Assembly (NCBI GenBank): GCA_015179125.1
Contig: WHVA01000478.1
Span: forward strand, 1-64,000
DNA length: 64,000 nucleotides
Origin: Gautieria morchelliformis
Taxonomy: Eukaryota; Basidiomycota; Agaricomycetes; Gomphales; Gomphaceae
Reading direction: 5' to 3'
In this document: positions 1 to 12,800 of the stretch, in pieces
Layout: every line of letters begins with the position of its first letter
How positions within the stretch are numbered: position 1 is the first letter of the stretch
Position numbers and translations under genes: made by a program
The notes under the pieces: generated by a model
The model's input: only the letters and a program-made list of their open reading frames with translations
Databases searched by the model: none
Told to the model about the DNA's origin: nothing

Positions 1-676
1 CGCGGACGACGGGTACGATTTGCGGGTTAGTGGATAGGAGGTGCGGAATTCCGGAAAAAAGGATGGGGGACGTGTTGGGGGTGAGGAAGGGGTGTGTGGC
101 GGGGAGGGGGACTGGAAGGGTCGTGTAGGGCGGCGGTCGGGCGGGGAAATGGGAGATGAGGGGCGTGAGCGGGGGCGGAGGAACGAGACCAAATTCGGGG
201 GCGAGCGAGGTGAGGGGGGTGGCGGTGGGGGAGAGAACGAGGAGGAGGTTTGTTTGGTCGGCGAGGAGAGCGACTAGGGACTGGGGGGTGATGTCTTTTG
301 CATAGCCTGGGTGAGGGGGAGGGCTGGGCGTCAGTGGATACTAAGGGGTTGGTGTGCGTACTTTTGGTGGTGGGGGCGAATAGAATAACGTGGTTAAACT
401 GGCGCTCATCGTGCAGGAAGAGCTCCGGTGCGGTATCTTTTGGTGCACGGAAGGTAAGCTCATACCCTCTCTCTATGATATAATTAGCAGCATTCCACCA
501 AATGCGGAAAACGCACCTTTCAAGCCGTCGAAAAACAAGGAATAATCTGCCTGGTCAAGCTTCGGCTCCAGGACAACAAGCACCTTTGGCCCCGCACTCG
601 ACCTCCCCACAGCACTCACAGCAAGGGTTAGCAACGATACCAGAGCACACAGAACGTGCTGTAAGCGCGGTAACAT
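1..676 (-). CDS. WBP1: Oligosaccharyltransferase 48 kDa subunit (WBP1/OST48), 5' part only
   Basis: N-terminal part of the WBP1/DDOST subunit of the ER oligosaccharyltransferase, which transfers the lipid-linked glycan to Asn. I read three exons: 676-517, 472-362 and 306-1, with GT-AG introns 473-516 (44 nt, with TGCTAAT branch site) and 307-361 (55 nt). The first about 25 residues are a hydrophobic signal peptide. It is followed by KVLVVLEP, YSLFFDGLKERGYELTF, HVILFAPTTK and later ILFSGIPHLLS, all typical of the OST48 luminal domain. About 192 residues are visible; the C-terminal transmembrane anchor lies beyond the window edge. The start at 676 is the only Met giving a signal peptide. It is divergent from the adenylate kinase gene. 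The assignment comes from family motifs; the exon joins are inferred. Confidence 0.85.
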
Positions 677-1096
677 ATTCTAGGCAAAGTTTTGAGGCCG
701 CCTGCTAGACAGGCTTTTGACACGTAGTGGTCGGACGCGGTATTTGAGAGTATGTGGTCGTGTGGGGCGGTGTGGTGCACAGGCTTAAGCCCTCTTTGTT
801 TTCCTTCCTTTTTTCTTTTCTTGCAGAGACGTTGAAACTCTTTATCGCTGCTAGAGAAGTGACATAGATTTTTTTTTATAAACTTTTATTTGGTGCTAGG
901 GTGCCTGAATTCGGGAGTCCGACCGGAACGCCGCGATAATTACGTAAGTATTCCTTTCCTCGCTGATATAGTGTACACCCTTTCCTCCCAGATATACCGC
1001 GCCTAACCATAGACCTGCAGCCACCACTGCAACCTAGACTTCCAGATCCAGTTTCCTCTTTGTGCTAACACTGCGACGCATCTGCACAAGCACAGC
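677..1096. promoter_or_regulatory. Shared upstream region between WBP1 and adenylate kinase
   Basis: Spacer of 420 bp between two divergently read start codons, so it probably holds both promoters. It has a pyrimidine-rich tract near 795-825 and a T/A-rich tract near 869-892. No gene or RNA is visible. The promoter role is inferred from gene layout only. Confidence 0.4.
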
Positions 1097-2098
<1,002 letters not shown>

Positions 2099-2466
2099 TT
2101 ATTATGATGAGCATGCGGAGGAGGGACCGAACCCGCCGGGGAGCTGCGTGAAATCTAGATACTTTATCGTGATTATCTCGATACTCACAATCAGATCTCG
2201 TTTTGTTTCAGTTTTTTCGTCCTTGATGGTAGTATTCGGCCTGTGATCGAACGCACCTGGCATCCGGGACTCCGGTCGACTCCGCCCCCTGCAAGTACAG
2301 ACATGAAGTCGGTCTTTGATCTAAGCCCCACCCCTGGTCACGATTCTTATAAAAAAATGCTAATTTGACCCCTACGATTGTACTTTCTCTAAGCCCCACA
2401 GTTGGCGCTAACCCTGCACGCCACGAGCATAAAGCAGACCTCCATTTCTCATCTCGTCTGGGGACA
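2099..2466. promoter_or_regulatory. Spacer with likely promoter of the Zn2Cys6 factor gene
   Basis: Spacer of 368 bp between the adenylate kinase stop and the chosen start of the transcription factor. It contains an A/T-rich TATA-like stretch (TTATAAAAAAATG, about 2347) followed by a pyrimidine-rich stretch up to the start codon, a common layout of fungal core promoters. No gene is seen. The promoter call is inferred. Confidence 0.35.
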
Positions 2467-4645
2467 ATGCGTCTGCCCTCTTCTGCATCTTCATCGTCCT
2501 CTTCAAGTCCTACTGATATACGTTCTAAGCTACCCCCGAATCCTATTTATTCAAAAGCGGGCCGTCGTCGCATGGACAAGGAGCTCGGCCAGTTCAAGTC
2601 TGGCTACCCTCTCCAGCGGGGTTCAGCATGCCTCAGCTGCAGGTATGTCCGGCAGCCTCGCTGGCATCCCTCACGCTCACCCACCCCACAGAAAGCGCAA
2701 GATGGTAAGCTGTTGCACGCCCCATGCCAAACCACTGCTCACATTCCCCAGAAATGCGACGCCGGGAAGCCCGCTTGCGGCCAGTGCCTCAAGTCGAATC
2801 GTTCCCATGATTGCGACTATGACGACGGCAAGTCAAAGAGCCGCACCCAGCTTCTCCAGGAGAAGGTCGCGGTGCTTGAGACCCGTCTTCGCGAGCTCGA
2901 GGGCTCCCCCGATGTGTCCCAGACTTCCGCGCCCCCGCTGCAGCGCTTCCTTTCAGCTTCCACCGAGAACCCGAGCGAATTTTACACCGAGGGCGCGTCG
3001 GAGCGGATGTATGCTAGTACGTCGTCCTTTGACCTCACGACCTTCTCTACGAATGGGTCGCCGACCCCGGGTTCTCCGAGGGAATGGGGTTGGCTGGGCG
3101 GCGACCAGTATGATGTGCCCCTGGGCAAGACCCATCGCGCTGCCACAACGGAAGATCTGCCGTGGGATCTGGATCCCCTTGCTGTTACGCCCAGCGATCT
3201 TCTCAAGGTGTCGGGTCGATGGTGGGAGGCTGAGACACTCCCTCCTCGTATACAGCGGTTCCTGTGCGTTTTCCCTTTTCCTGACATTGCGCGTGAGCTG
3301 ACAGCATTACACCACTCGCAGCGTCGACACCTTCCTGCCACACAGACATCAATGCGGGTTCGAGATCGACGTGAACCGCTTCCTGGCGTCTCTCACAAGC
3401 GCGAGCCCGCCCCACCCCGCACTCCTCTTAGCCATATATGCTCTCGCATGCCACTTCTCCCTCTCTCCCGTGCTTACGCCGCACGAGTCCCGCTTTGTCT
3501 CCCGCGCCCTCCGCGCTGTCTCCAACGCCTTGGAGGCCTCCGACCGCCTCGTTCACGTCCTCCAAGCCTCGTGCCTCCTGGCCGTCCTCTTTTTTGCCAA
3601 AGGCCGCCTCCTCGAGGGGTACTACCACGCAGGCGCAGCCACCCGGCTCGCCGTGGGACTCGGACTGCACCAGATCACCCCCCCAGATTGGCTCTCCGCA
3701 ACGCACACGGGCAGCCCCGCGGCGTCTTCCGACTCGGCGGACGCTCGTGCATCCGGGAGCGGGAGTGGTTCGTCGTCAATCCTCCCGCCGCCTGTGGACG
3801 CCATCGAGCTGGGCGAGCGCATCCTGGCCTTCTGGCAGGTGTATAACCTGGACCGGTGCTGGGCCGTCGCGACGGGATTACCTGTGGCACTGTCGGACGA
3901 CAAGTATCCGCGCACGCGCATCGAGACCGCATGGCCCAAGTTGCTGGAGGAGTATGAGATGGTGTGTACGATGCGCCGGTTGTTGTTTTTATGCTGCTCA
4001 CTTGCTCCGCAGGGACATGTCTCGGATGCGGATTACTCATCAGTACGCTACTTGTACTCACAAGTGACGACGCTCCCGTTCTCCAACAACGACTCGGCAC
4101 ACACCCTACGCGCCAAAGCGACGACGCTCTTCGAGCGCGCGGCACGCCTGTCTTCGAGCTTCAACACAGGTGCGCAGACCGCGGACCAGTTCTGGACCGA
4201 CTTCCAGAGCGTCGACGCGGCTATCTCACGCCTCTCCGTGTGCCTCCCCCATGTGCGCCACCATGGCCCCGGACAGACGCAAACTGCCAGCCGAGGGAAC
4301 GACACTGTGATATTCGTCGTGCATGCGCTGCTGCACGCGGCGACGATCCAGCTGCACGCGCCGTTCGCGTTCAAGGACGCGGCGTCGCAGCAGAAGTCGG
4401 CGGCGGTAGCGGCGGTGGCCACTGCGATGATACATAACTTGGACGAGGCGGACTATGCATTCCTGGACCCAATTATGGGGACGTGCTGGACGAGTGTGGC
4501 GGAGGCGTTAGTAAGGGAGCTGGTAATGCTGCGGTCGGCGGCGGCGGCGGCGGAGCAGCAGGTGACTGCGCTGAATCGCCAGCTGGATGTGGTTGTTTTC
4601 GCTATGAACCGCCTTGGTTCTACCGTACCCTTAGCTGGTGTGTAA
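2467..4645 (+). CDS. Zn2Cys6 fungal transcription factor
   Basis: Nuclear regulator of the Gal4-type zinc-cluster class. I read five exons: 2467-2642, 2692-2704 (13 nt), 2752-3263, 3322-3961 and 4013-4645, giving about 657 residues. The spliced N-terminus carries six Cys in the order CLSCRKRKMKCD, CGQC and HDCDYDD, followed by a basic-to-coiled-coil dimerisation helix (LLQEKVAVLETRLRELEG). The middle and C-terminal part fits the fungal-specific activator domain: FLPHRHQCGFEIDVNRF, then LLLAIYALACHFS, then a GYYHAGAATRLAVGLGLH motif. The last intron (3962-4012, 51 nt) is open if retained, so its removal is less certain. The start at 2467 gives a Ser-rich leader; Met at 2572 is an alternative. 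Target genes cannot be told from the sequence. Confidence 0.88.
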
Positions 4646-5361
4646 AGTGTCTCTATTCTTCCTATCCCCCCGCTCATAGGCTATACAGCATACCAAGCAA
4701 GCAAGGTCGAGCAGTCTCGTGTAATACCGTACTAATGGAAATTCCAACATCACATCTCTCTGTATCTCTCTCTGCACGCTTGGGAAGGCCTCCTTCGACT
4801 CATTATTATTTATTCCTAGTTTGTCCTTCTACCACTGTATTAGCGCGAGTTACCTTGCCCGTTCCGACTTTACATTAATAATATTAATAATTGTTCACCA
4901 AGGAACACGCGCATACCTTGTCGAAGCCTGTCCGGGCACCGCACGGGAACACTTACATGTCGGCCGCGTCGTCGTCTTCTGTCCGGCGGACGCTGAGTTA
5001 TGTCTGGAAACTGCAAAAATATGGATATCCAGGCTTCATCGACGAGAAGGCAAGTTGGTGAATACGGTATGCACCACGATCACGGTGCTGTTGCAAAACA
5101 CAGCCATGTGGCATGTCTCTGGTGTCAGGGCCGCTCCCATCAAAAGTGTGGTCCGAGAGACGGAGGGGAGGCACGGAATCGAGCACTCCGTGGCTCGGCG
5201 TAGATGCAAACTTGGACGATCGATAACGGAGGTGTGTCTCAGAGCGACATTAATCGATGGAGTGCCATCGATCGTTCGGGGCAGCGTATGTGGTTTCCGA
5301 TCATTGGACTACAACATTGAGGGACAGACGATAGCCACCAATATCCACGGTTTGCCAATAA

Positions 5362-5405
5362 TGCGAGTGGCTACCTGAAGAGTACTCTTCAGGTAGCCAC
5401 TCGCA
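5362..5405. repeat. Perfect 44-bp palindrome
   Basis: Two arms of 22 bp with no spacer, centred between 5383 and 5384; the left arm begins TGCGAGTGGCTACC and the right arm is its exact reverse complement. It could extrude as a cruciform or fold as an RNA hairpin. No element around it is recognised. Confidence 0.9.
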
Positions 5406-6201
5406 CCCCCGCTTTGTCCCCACAACGGTTGGCCACCCACGCTCATACATACTTTTGTTACCGATCCACGCATATGAACGGACGGGCATACCTTGAATCA
5501 TTGTCCCGCAGGCGCATCACTCGAGGCTTCGGAGAGTCCGGGGAGGAGGTTATGTAACATTGATCCACTCGGCTTCAATCAACCGACAACACTTGTTGCG
5601 GACATGGTCGATCGTGGTATGCTGTTGGGTGGCATCACATGCAATCGACGATTGCACCGAATTTCCCTGAAATACAGATTCCATGGTATCCTGTCGGTAC
5701 TCATACTATTCAGGAATGGCTGGAATCTCCCGACTCCCGCGTTGGATCATGATGGGATTCGTGATCACAGAGGCTCGACAACACGGTCGCACTACTACTC
5801 GTTATCATATAGTAAAACCGTGCCTTCTCATCAAGCATAAGTATACACAGCCGGCATGTTTGCTCAGCCCTTGGTGGCAGGTACGTCGATATGCCTCCTG
5901 GCCCGTATCGCTGACGCCTTCCGCACCAACTCATTATTTTATTAGATTTTGGTTCGATTGTATCCCATCGGGAATGATATATTATTCTTATCGACAAGAT
6001 CGTAAGACCTGTGCCCCGTGGTCTAGCGGCGTAATCCGAAGCTTGAAATGCTCTCGTGGCCACTGATATAGCACGCGATCGGCTTCCATCGGTACCGCAG
6101 CTCAAGGTAGTTATTTCCAGGAACGCCCTTCCGTCTTAAGGCTTACATAAGGCATCCATCATGTGGCGAGACTCGTTGCCAGCTATGTTTTTCTTCCATA
6201 T

Positions 6202-6343
6202 GGAGACCATACCCTGCATGATCAGGGTGGACTCCCAGTCCTGAAGTGGGCGAGTTCTTGGATATGATACTCCATGATCAGGGTGGGATTCCAGTCCGAA
6301 GTGCGCGATGGATATGATACTCCATGACTCGGGATTCCGCGCC
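6202..6343. repeat. Decayed tandem repeat, about three units
   Basis: Three consecutive units of about 35-57 bp share CATGATCAGGGTGG, a CCAGTCC block and a GATATGATACTCCATGA block; the third unit is shortened and diverged. No coding role is seen. Confidence 0.6.
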
Positions 6344-7036
6344 AGGCTCGTTTCTATGAATGGCGTCATGGAAAACCACCCATCATCTGTTGCATGCTGT
6401 CTCAGGTCTCAGCAGGCAATCCCTTTGTTTACATACTTCCGGGGCCTAGGATTTCCATTGTCACCACCGAGCATGGGTCTTACTAGAATCGAAGGATTTC
6501 TCTCAAGGACCGAAGTCAGTGTGTTGGGTCTGTTTGCGTCCGTTCTTGTTCCTTTGTTCCTCTTGTTTTTTTCCAGCAAGAAACCTCTCCGAACGACCCC
6601 CTGCGCACTCGACTCTATTTCCCGTTATCCTCAAATACTAGAGTAAGGGCCGGTACCGGCAGACCCATGCTCTGAGTCTGGAATAGTGCCCTGTGCCTGT
6701 AGCTTTCTCGGGACTTACCAGTTGCAGAGCCGTTGCAAAGCAAGGGGATGCAAGTGGCCCAATTCACACAGATTCAAGGCAGTCCGCCATATCACTACCC
6801 CGGGCAGAAGATTGGTTATGTGCGGCTCGGACATTGTCCTCGTAAACGCCCGTGAGCCCGTCGTTTCTGTTGCTTTCCGCGCGGAGTCCGACTATGCATG
6901 AGGCAACTCTCATGAACTGGTCTGAACTGGTCTCTGAAGAATGTTTCTACCCCTCACATCGCACTTTATCGTCTTCTTACGCAAGTCGCTCCTTCACGAC
7001 ACTCTCAAGTTGAGACATGCCCCACCAACGACATGT

Positions 7037-7094
7037 CATGAAACCAGGATATTTTATGAAACGCAGTTCCTGCGTTTCATATCCTGGTTTCATG
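7037..7094. repeat. Imperfect 58-nt inverted repeat
   Basis: Arms start CATGAAACCAGGATAT and return as ATATCCTGGTTTCATG. The inner stem is ATGAAACGCAG / CTGCGTTTCAT with a tiny loop. The left arm carries about 5 extra bases. It is a strong foldback and may be a remnant of a small inverted-repeat element. Confidence 0.75.
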
Positions 7095-7836
7095 AGCTGG
7101 GAGCTGAGACACATGCCACGTGCGCCCCGAGGCTGCGGAACTGGACTGGATAATGTCGCGCGTACTCCCGCTCCGCTTTTCTTTTGCACCGTCGTGGTTC
7201 GGACCTACGGGATCGTCTCGGATCACGTAAGCAGACTAAGTATCCTTGGCTGGGCGCCATGTATATTTTTCGACTTTGCTTGGAGGGTGGTATCTGGCAC
7301 TTGTTCTCACTTTGACTGAATCAGACCAATTCTCAACGACACTCCATCGATGGTCAATAGTCATGGATCCAGGCTTCCAGCGGCTACCCGCGAGCCACTC
7401 TTTCCATGTATCCCAGTTTAACCAGATTTCCGCGGAGGAAAGCTAGTAACTCGACCTGGAGCTGGGCGCGGCAGTAGAGCGTGTGAAGTCCCACACTGAA
7501 CGCTCTAGGGATCGTATGAAGACCTTGCCCCACATACGGATCATCGGACAGCAACGTTTTGTGCTCTTCCTCTAATATCTGCAGGCTATTAATTGAACAC
7601 CATCTTGGTCATTATATTGTGTATGTATTCCTATCCCATGAACAACATAACAACTTCTCTTCCAACAATAAGGTTCAGCATGGGAGGTAAGAATACCAGA
7701 TAGACTCCTGGTATGTGATATATAGATAAGTAGTACGTCAATTCGGTATGCCGCCGAACTAAGCATAGTCCTGCACTAGAAATACACGCGTACCGCACAC
7801 AAACAAAACACAAAGGCTACAAATCCGATGGAGTGT

Positions 7837-9566
7837 TCACGCCATAAGCCATGGCTTATTCGTCATGGTCCATGTGTCCAGCATTTTCCAAAAATGTGCT
7901 ACGACAGACTTGTCGACGTGTCGTCGATGTGGATCGATCTATAAAGCCATCGCGCGAGGTGTGAGATATGCGTGATTGTAACGATAGACAGACTTCGTTA
8001 CATACTCTCATTTCCGAGACGTTCCAGTCCTTGATCTTTGCATTTGGTGGATCATTCGACCACGAGACGTATACTCCCTTCACTGTGAATGGTCCAAACC
8101 ACCTTTAATCTCAAACGGTGCTCCTGGATAAGGTACATACCGTGGTGGAACAGCTGTTTCGGTTCTGGCCATTTGTAAGGTCTGAATTGCCACGCCTGCC
8201 CTGTGGTCATCACACAGACCACTCTATCCCTGTTGAGCGACGTAAAAACGTCAGCGCTGTCATGTACCGATAAGCCCGAAGTCGTGACTTGCCAGGCGTC
8301 ATCGCCAAATTTCTTGAGGGCGTCAACACCATCGACGACAAAGTACCGCATACGTGTCTCCGTCTCTCTCCCGCTCGGATCGACTTGTGTGCGTCTCCGA
8401 TAGACGGGTATGAGGTCGTCAGCACGGCTGTTTCCTTCGGCAGCAGCTCGTGCACGAGCTTCTGACGAGGGTTCAAATCTGTTTAAAACGCCACAGGTGA
8501 ATTGCTTGTCAGGGCAAGTTTTACTGCACACGCACACGGATTCCTGCAGGAATCGCTTGACATTGTGCATTGTAATAAGAGAAGTTGGGCTCGACGAAAT
8601 GATGATGATAGGGAAGTTATTGCCTGGGGGAAAAATCATTAAATGGGCAAGCTTGTTATGGCGGTGAGTAAACAAGACTTCTTACGAGCTTTTTTGGCTA
8701 CCATTTTTGGATCTTTATCGGATACATAAGGTATTGATCACGGTTGTCACAGGGGATTGGCCTACCTGGCTTTGGGGCAGCCGCTACTGGAACTGCACCA
8801 CTCTTGGACATTTCCTTCATTTTTTTCAAACGATCGCCTACGACATTTCGAATAGCGGAAAAGTTCTAAAAGTGATATCAGAGGGTGCGCGACTAGAACA
8901 TGGAGAGACGGACATTCGGCTTGATACCACGCAGAACAGAGGTGCGATCGCGAAGCTCCACCTCTTCGCGCTTGAGCTTTTTGACTATATCGACGTCTGA
9001 CGTATCAGGAATATAACGTCGCTTCAAGGGGCTGCTGGGAGTAGCAGAGAGTCCTGCCTGGTTCTTAGGTGTCGTAGAGCCCTGCGGTGGCATTCCAGGC
9101 GGGGTCGTCGGTTCTTCCACTGGGCACGCATCGTTAGTCGAATCCTTGGTGGGAGAACTAGTGATAACCCACCAGGCAGGGGAACAATTCGCTCGTGATC
9201 CTGCACTTTTCCTTCTAACCACTCCACCACGCCTTTCCGCTCTGTAATAGAAACGAATGCACCTATACCTGCCTCTCGCACCTGCTTCATGTACTCTGCT
9301 ACGGAGGCATCCCGTGCGAGCCACGCAACTAGCAGCGACTCTAGAGTTACGAAGTCATTTGGCGCTGTATGAGGATCTAATGCTGCCGCAGAGGGTTTGC
9401 GGAAGCGAGTTGGTGTCGCCTTAGGGAGACTGAGTGTGGGAGAAAGCCGTAAGTCGGTGGCGGCTTGCAGCGACGAGACTACTTCTCCAGAGATAGATGC
9501 ATAGCTTATATCGTATTTCGCTTGTATTGCACTGCGAAGAGCTATGAGCGGGTCAGTAACAGACAT
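7837..9566 (-). CDS. CDC73: Paf1 complex subunit CDC73 (parafibromin homologue)
   Basis: Nuclear RNA polymerase II elongation factor, subunit of the Paf1 complex. Eight exons read as 9566-9173, 9119-8914, 8865-8766, 8623-8536, 8478-8293, 8229-8141, 8082-8006 and 7938-7837, summing to 413 residues plus stop. The N-terminus has DPLIALRSAI, FVTLESLLVAW and the SPLKRRYIPD, KREE, LRDRTSVLRG region of the family. The C-terminal Ras-like domain reads FPIIIISSSPTSLITMHN, then FLQE, MRYFVVDG, DRVVCVMTTGQAWQF, YKWPEP, LFHHVKGVYV, DWNV and VVAHFWKML near the end. The intron at 8230-8292 uses a GC donor (GCAAGT). The gene lies 247 bp downstream of the intersectin-like gene on the same strand. It looks intact. 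Confidence 0.9.
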
Positions 9567-9813
9567 TGCTGAGAGGAATAAGCAGTCCCGCGGCAGTCGG
9601 AGCTACAAATTTCTATTTCACGAAGCTTGTGGTTTGTGATCTGTTTAATTATTTGTGTCCATGTTATAGTACATACCTCGGCCATTGATATGTCAGTACG
9701 ATACGGAATGGAGAAGAAAGTCCAGACGGTATAGATAAAGAACAAGGTCTATCGTCAGAGAGTCCAAGTGCATGTTGCACAATCTGATACTTGACGTCCA
9801 CAAAGTCGAAACA

Positions 9814-12800
9814 TTATCCCAAAGAACCACGGGACCTCCTGGCTGCTCTTTTTTCCGCCGCAATGCACTTCAAGCGTGCCTGCTCAAGGGTTCGCATCCA
9901 GCTTTGAGCTTCTCTTGCCGATGTCGCTCGCAAGTTGACGACATCACCACCTCGAGGATAAGCCAGGACAATTTGGAAGTCCAAGTCTTCTGCAGTGAGC
10001 AATCAGGGATTAAATGAACCTTAGGATTCCTAATGCTCACGTCGTCCATTTCCCTCGCGGACCTTTAGCTCCGACAAAGGTATAGGCTGTTGTAGCGGTG
10101 ATCATCGAGTCGTTATAATGTGTTGCAATGCTTTACGCACCATTCGGTACAAAGACCGCCCCGCTTCCTCTGTTAGGACGAATATGTCACTGCAGAGGAA
10201 GCCGTGTAACTTGCGGTTGCTCTTTGTTTTGGACAGCGAGCCCTCCTTGATCAACTTTCGTGGACCCATATACCGTGTTGGCTCCGTAAGGTCAAGCCGC
10301 CTATGAATATGAATCTTCAAAAGAGGACCAACTGGGTAGAGGTTCAACTAACCCTTGATCAATCCAAAGGCTTTGGGAAATGTGTCGAAGCCTGTCCTGT
10401 CCTTCTTGATCACGAATGCTCTCGTTTATAGTGTCAAGGACACGTTCGATTTCCACGATTGACGTTTCGAGAAGATTCCGTTCTGCTTGAGCATATGTCT
10501 GCCCGAGAATCTGCGAATATGACAGTATAATGTGCGAAGAGCCTTACAACACTACAGCGTATCTTACCTGCCGTATAAGGAGGGGATAACGAGTAATCCG
10601 TTGCACTGTATGTAGTACATGAGTACGTTGCAATAATAACAACTCTGGTGCAGCTCACTGGGGGTGAGTAAGTAACTAGAGAGGTCCAATCCTCGGACAG
10701 AAGGGTCGTCACGGAGGTGCTGATGGACGACAGATGAAGAGTTGTTATCGCCAAAGTTAGCTACAGACGTACCTGCAGATGTGCCGCAAGCTCTGGTCTT
10801 AAACCACGGAGTGATTGAAGAATTTTTATGGCTGCTCCAGTGTTCACACAGTATTGCTGTTAGGCCAATATTCAATACCAAGGTGATGTAGCAGGAAAAG
10901 GTGAACAGACCATATACACGCCCATCTTAGCCATATTTTTTTCGAGGATATCGCCGATATTATCCATATACAGTCGACACTCTTTTTGGCGCTCCTCTAG
11001 AGAGCTTAAAAATGCCTTTAGTCGCCGGACGTCCCATGTTAGTAACGACCTGATGATACACATAAGAAAGAGAACACTCGCTGTATTTGTGAGGAGTATG
11101 TCCTCAATATTCGCGAAGATCACCGTAATGGCCTTCTGATCAAGCATAGGCATCATACTGCTATAGAAAGTCTGCAGAAGGGTTTCGGAGATCAATGAAA
11201 ATATGAAGATTCAAGAAACATGCTAACCCCGACGATAAGTTGGAGGTCCCGCACATATGTACTTTCGGTGGCAATGAGCTCAAAAATGGCCTGGAAGCTG
11301 TCAGTCAACACTGTCCAAAATCTATGGCAGTTAAGCATCACCTCTTGCCTGCGCCTTTCTTCCGAAGGAATCCCGTCAAGCACAGATTTGTCCATCAAGC
11401 TGGACCAAGACTATGGGTTAAAGAAATGTGGTTCAGTTTGATTGTGAGAAGATCACAGGTACACACCGAACCGAAGGCCGGGGTACCTTCACGAGCGGGA
11501 GTCACTGGACCGTTCGCGATAGGACCTGAGATTGTGAGGCCACTTATATTAGAACGTCTGTCCGAATCAGGACCTGGCGTCCGACGTCCTAGGAAGCTCA
11601 GAAGCCCTGAATAACCATGGCTACGACTTTCTTCTCTAGACATTACGGGCGTAAGAACTAGAGATGAGGCACTGGGAGAGGAGGAGGCGTCGTATGAGGA
11701 CCCGATAGAGACTCGGTGTGCTAGGTTCTGCTTATAAGCCTCATATCGATCAAACGCATCATCCACACGCAACACGGGTTCTCCTGAACTTGAATCTTCG
11801 GCTATAGGGAGTGGAGGTAAATCACGTTCAGGTGCAGACCTTTCAGGTTGAGTAGATTGGCTAGGGGCTGCAGGCGCGGGACGACGAGTTCGCAGCGACC
11901 TGGTACGAGCAGGCGGACGAGGTGCCGAATTAGCGTCGTGTTTAACAATGAGACCCGCAGCCGCAAGTACTCGCTGACGTTCCAGTTCTCGTGCTTCATA
12001 CTCAGCCTGCTGCTGCTCTTCTGTCTGTCCCTCCTCACTTGCTTCGGATTCTGAGTCAGAATCGGCTTCAAAAGATAAATATTCCTCAGTTGACGAATTA
12101 TTGTCATCGCTGTGGCCCTCTTGTGCAAGCGGAGAGGAACGTGCATTATCAACTTGCTTAGGCGGTGTAGGGTGCCTGGCCTGCTCAAGCGTTGGAGCAA
12201 CCCGGTCTGAACCTTGTGAAGCTGGCACCCCGAAGTCCATGTGAAAGATCAATCGAGCATTGACGGACATACATGGAAAAGAAGCAAGGAAAATTATTTC
12301 AGCCTACTGGCCACGGCAGCGCAATCGAAAAGAGAGCTCATAGGGAGGAGGATAGTATGCTGGGAGATTGAGAATGACTAACCACCGATGACCTCCAAAT
12401 AAGCCGCCGGGACTATGAGTATCACACCACCTCGTTCTGTTTTCCACCAGTCCCCTTCACTTTGATCTATAATGGTAAGTTCGTCTCCTTCCGCAAATGG
12501 CAGTTCATCGGCGCCACCGCCCGTATACTCGTATAGCGCCTTGGCCTGGACTATTTCAAACACTCGTTATAAACGTCACCATCAAAATAGTCTCACTCAC
12601 CGTGTTCCAGCTCTTGCACGTAAGTACTTGGGAAGAACCCGGACACCCCATCTCTAACAATAGTACCGTACCACCATTCTCCGCCGCTCTTCGATGGGTG
12701 AGCTTTGATCACAAGGTTCTCAGCGAAAGCTAGAAGCCAAGGTGAGAGAGACATCCTGCAGATCCCAAGCAATTACGTACACAGATCCTCTGCACGTTGT

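Larger units (their letters stand above)
4646..7836. other. Gene-poor stretch of 3.2 kb
   Basis: Only short ORFs without recognisable domains are found on either strand. The stretch holds a 44-bp perfect palindrome, a decayed tandem repeat and an imperfect long inverted repeat (listed separately), suggesting old repeat remnants. No rRNA or convincing tRNA was seen; one A-box-like segment near 6018-6062 lacks a B-box. Confidence 0.5.

Noticed and set aside
41-277. Plus-strand Gly/Arg-rich ORF of 78 codons
   Set aside because: It is the complement of the third WBP1 exon; the composition comes from the GC-rich coding strand opposite.
6018-6062. tRNA-like segment with TGGTCTAGCGG (A-box)
   Set aside because: No B-box, no acceptor stem pairing and too short; chance or an old SINE trace.
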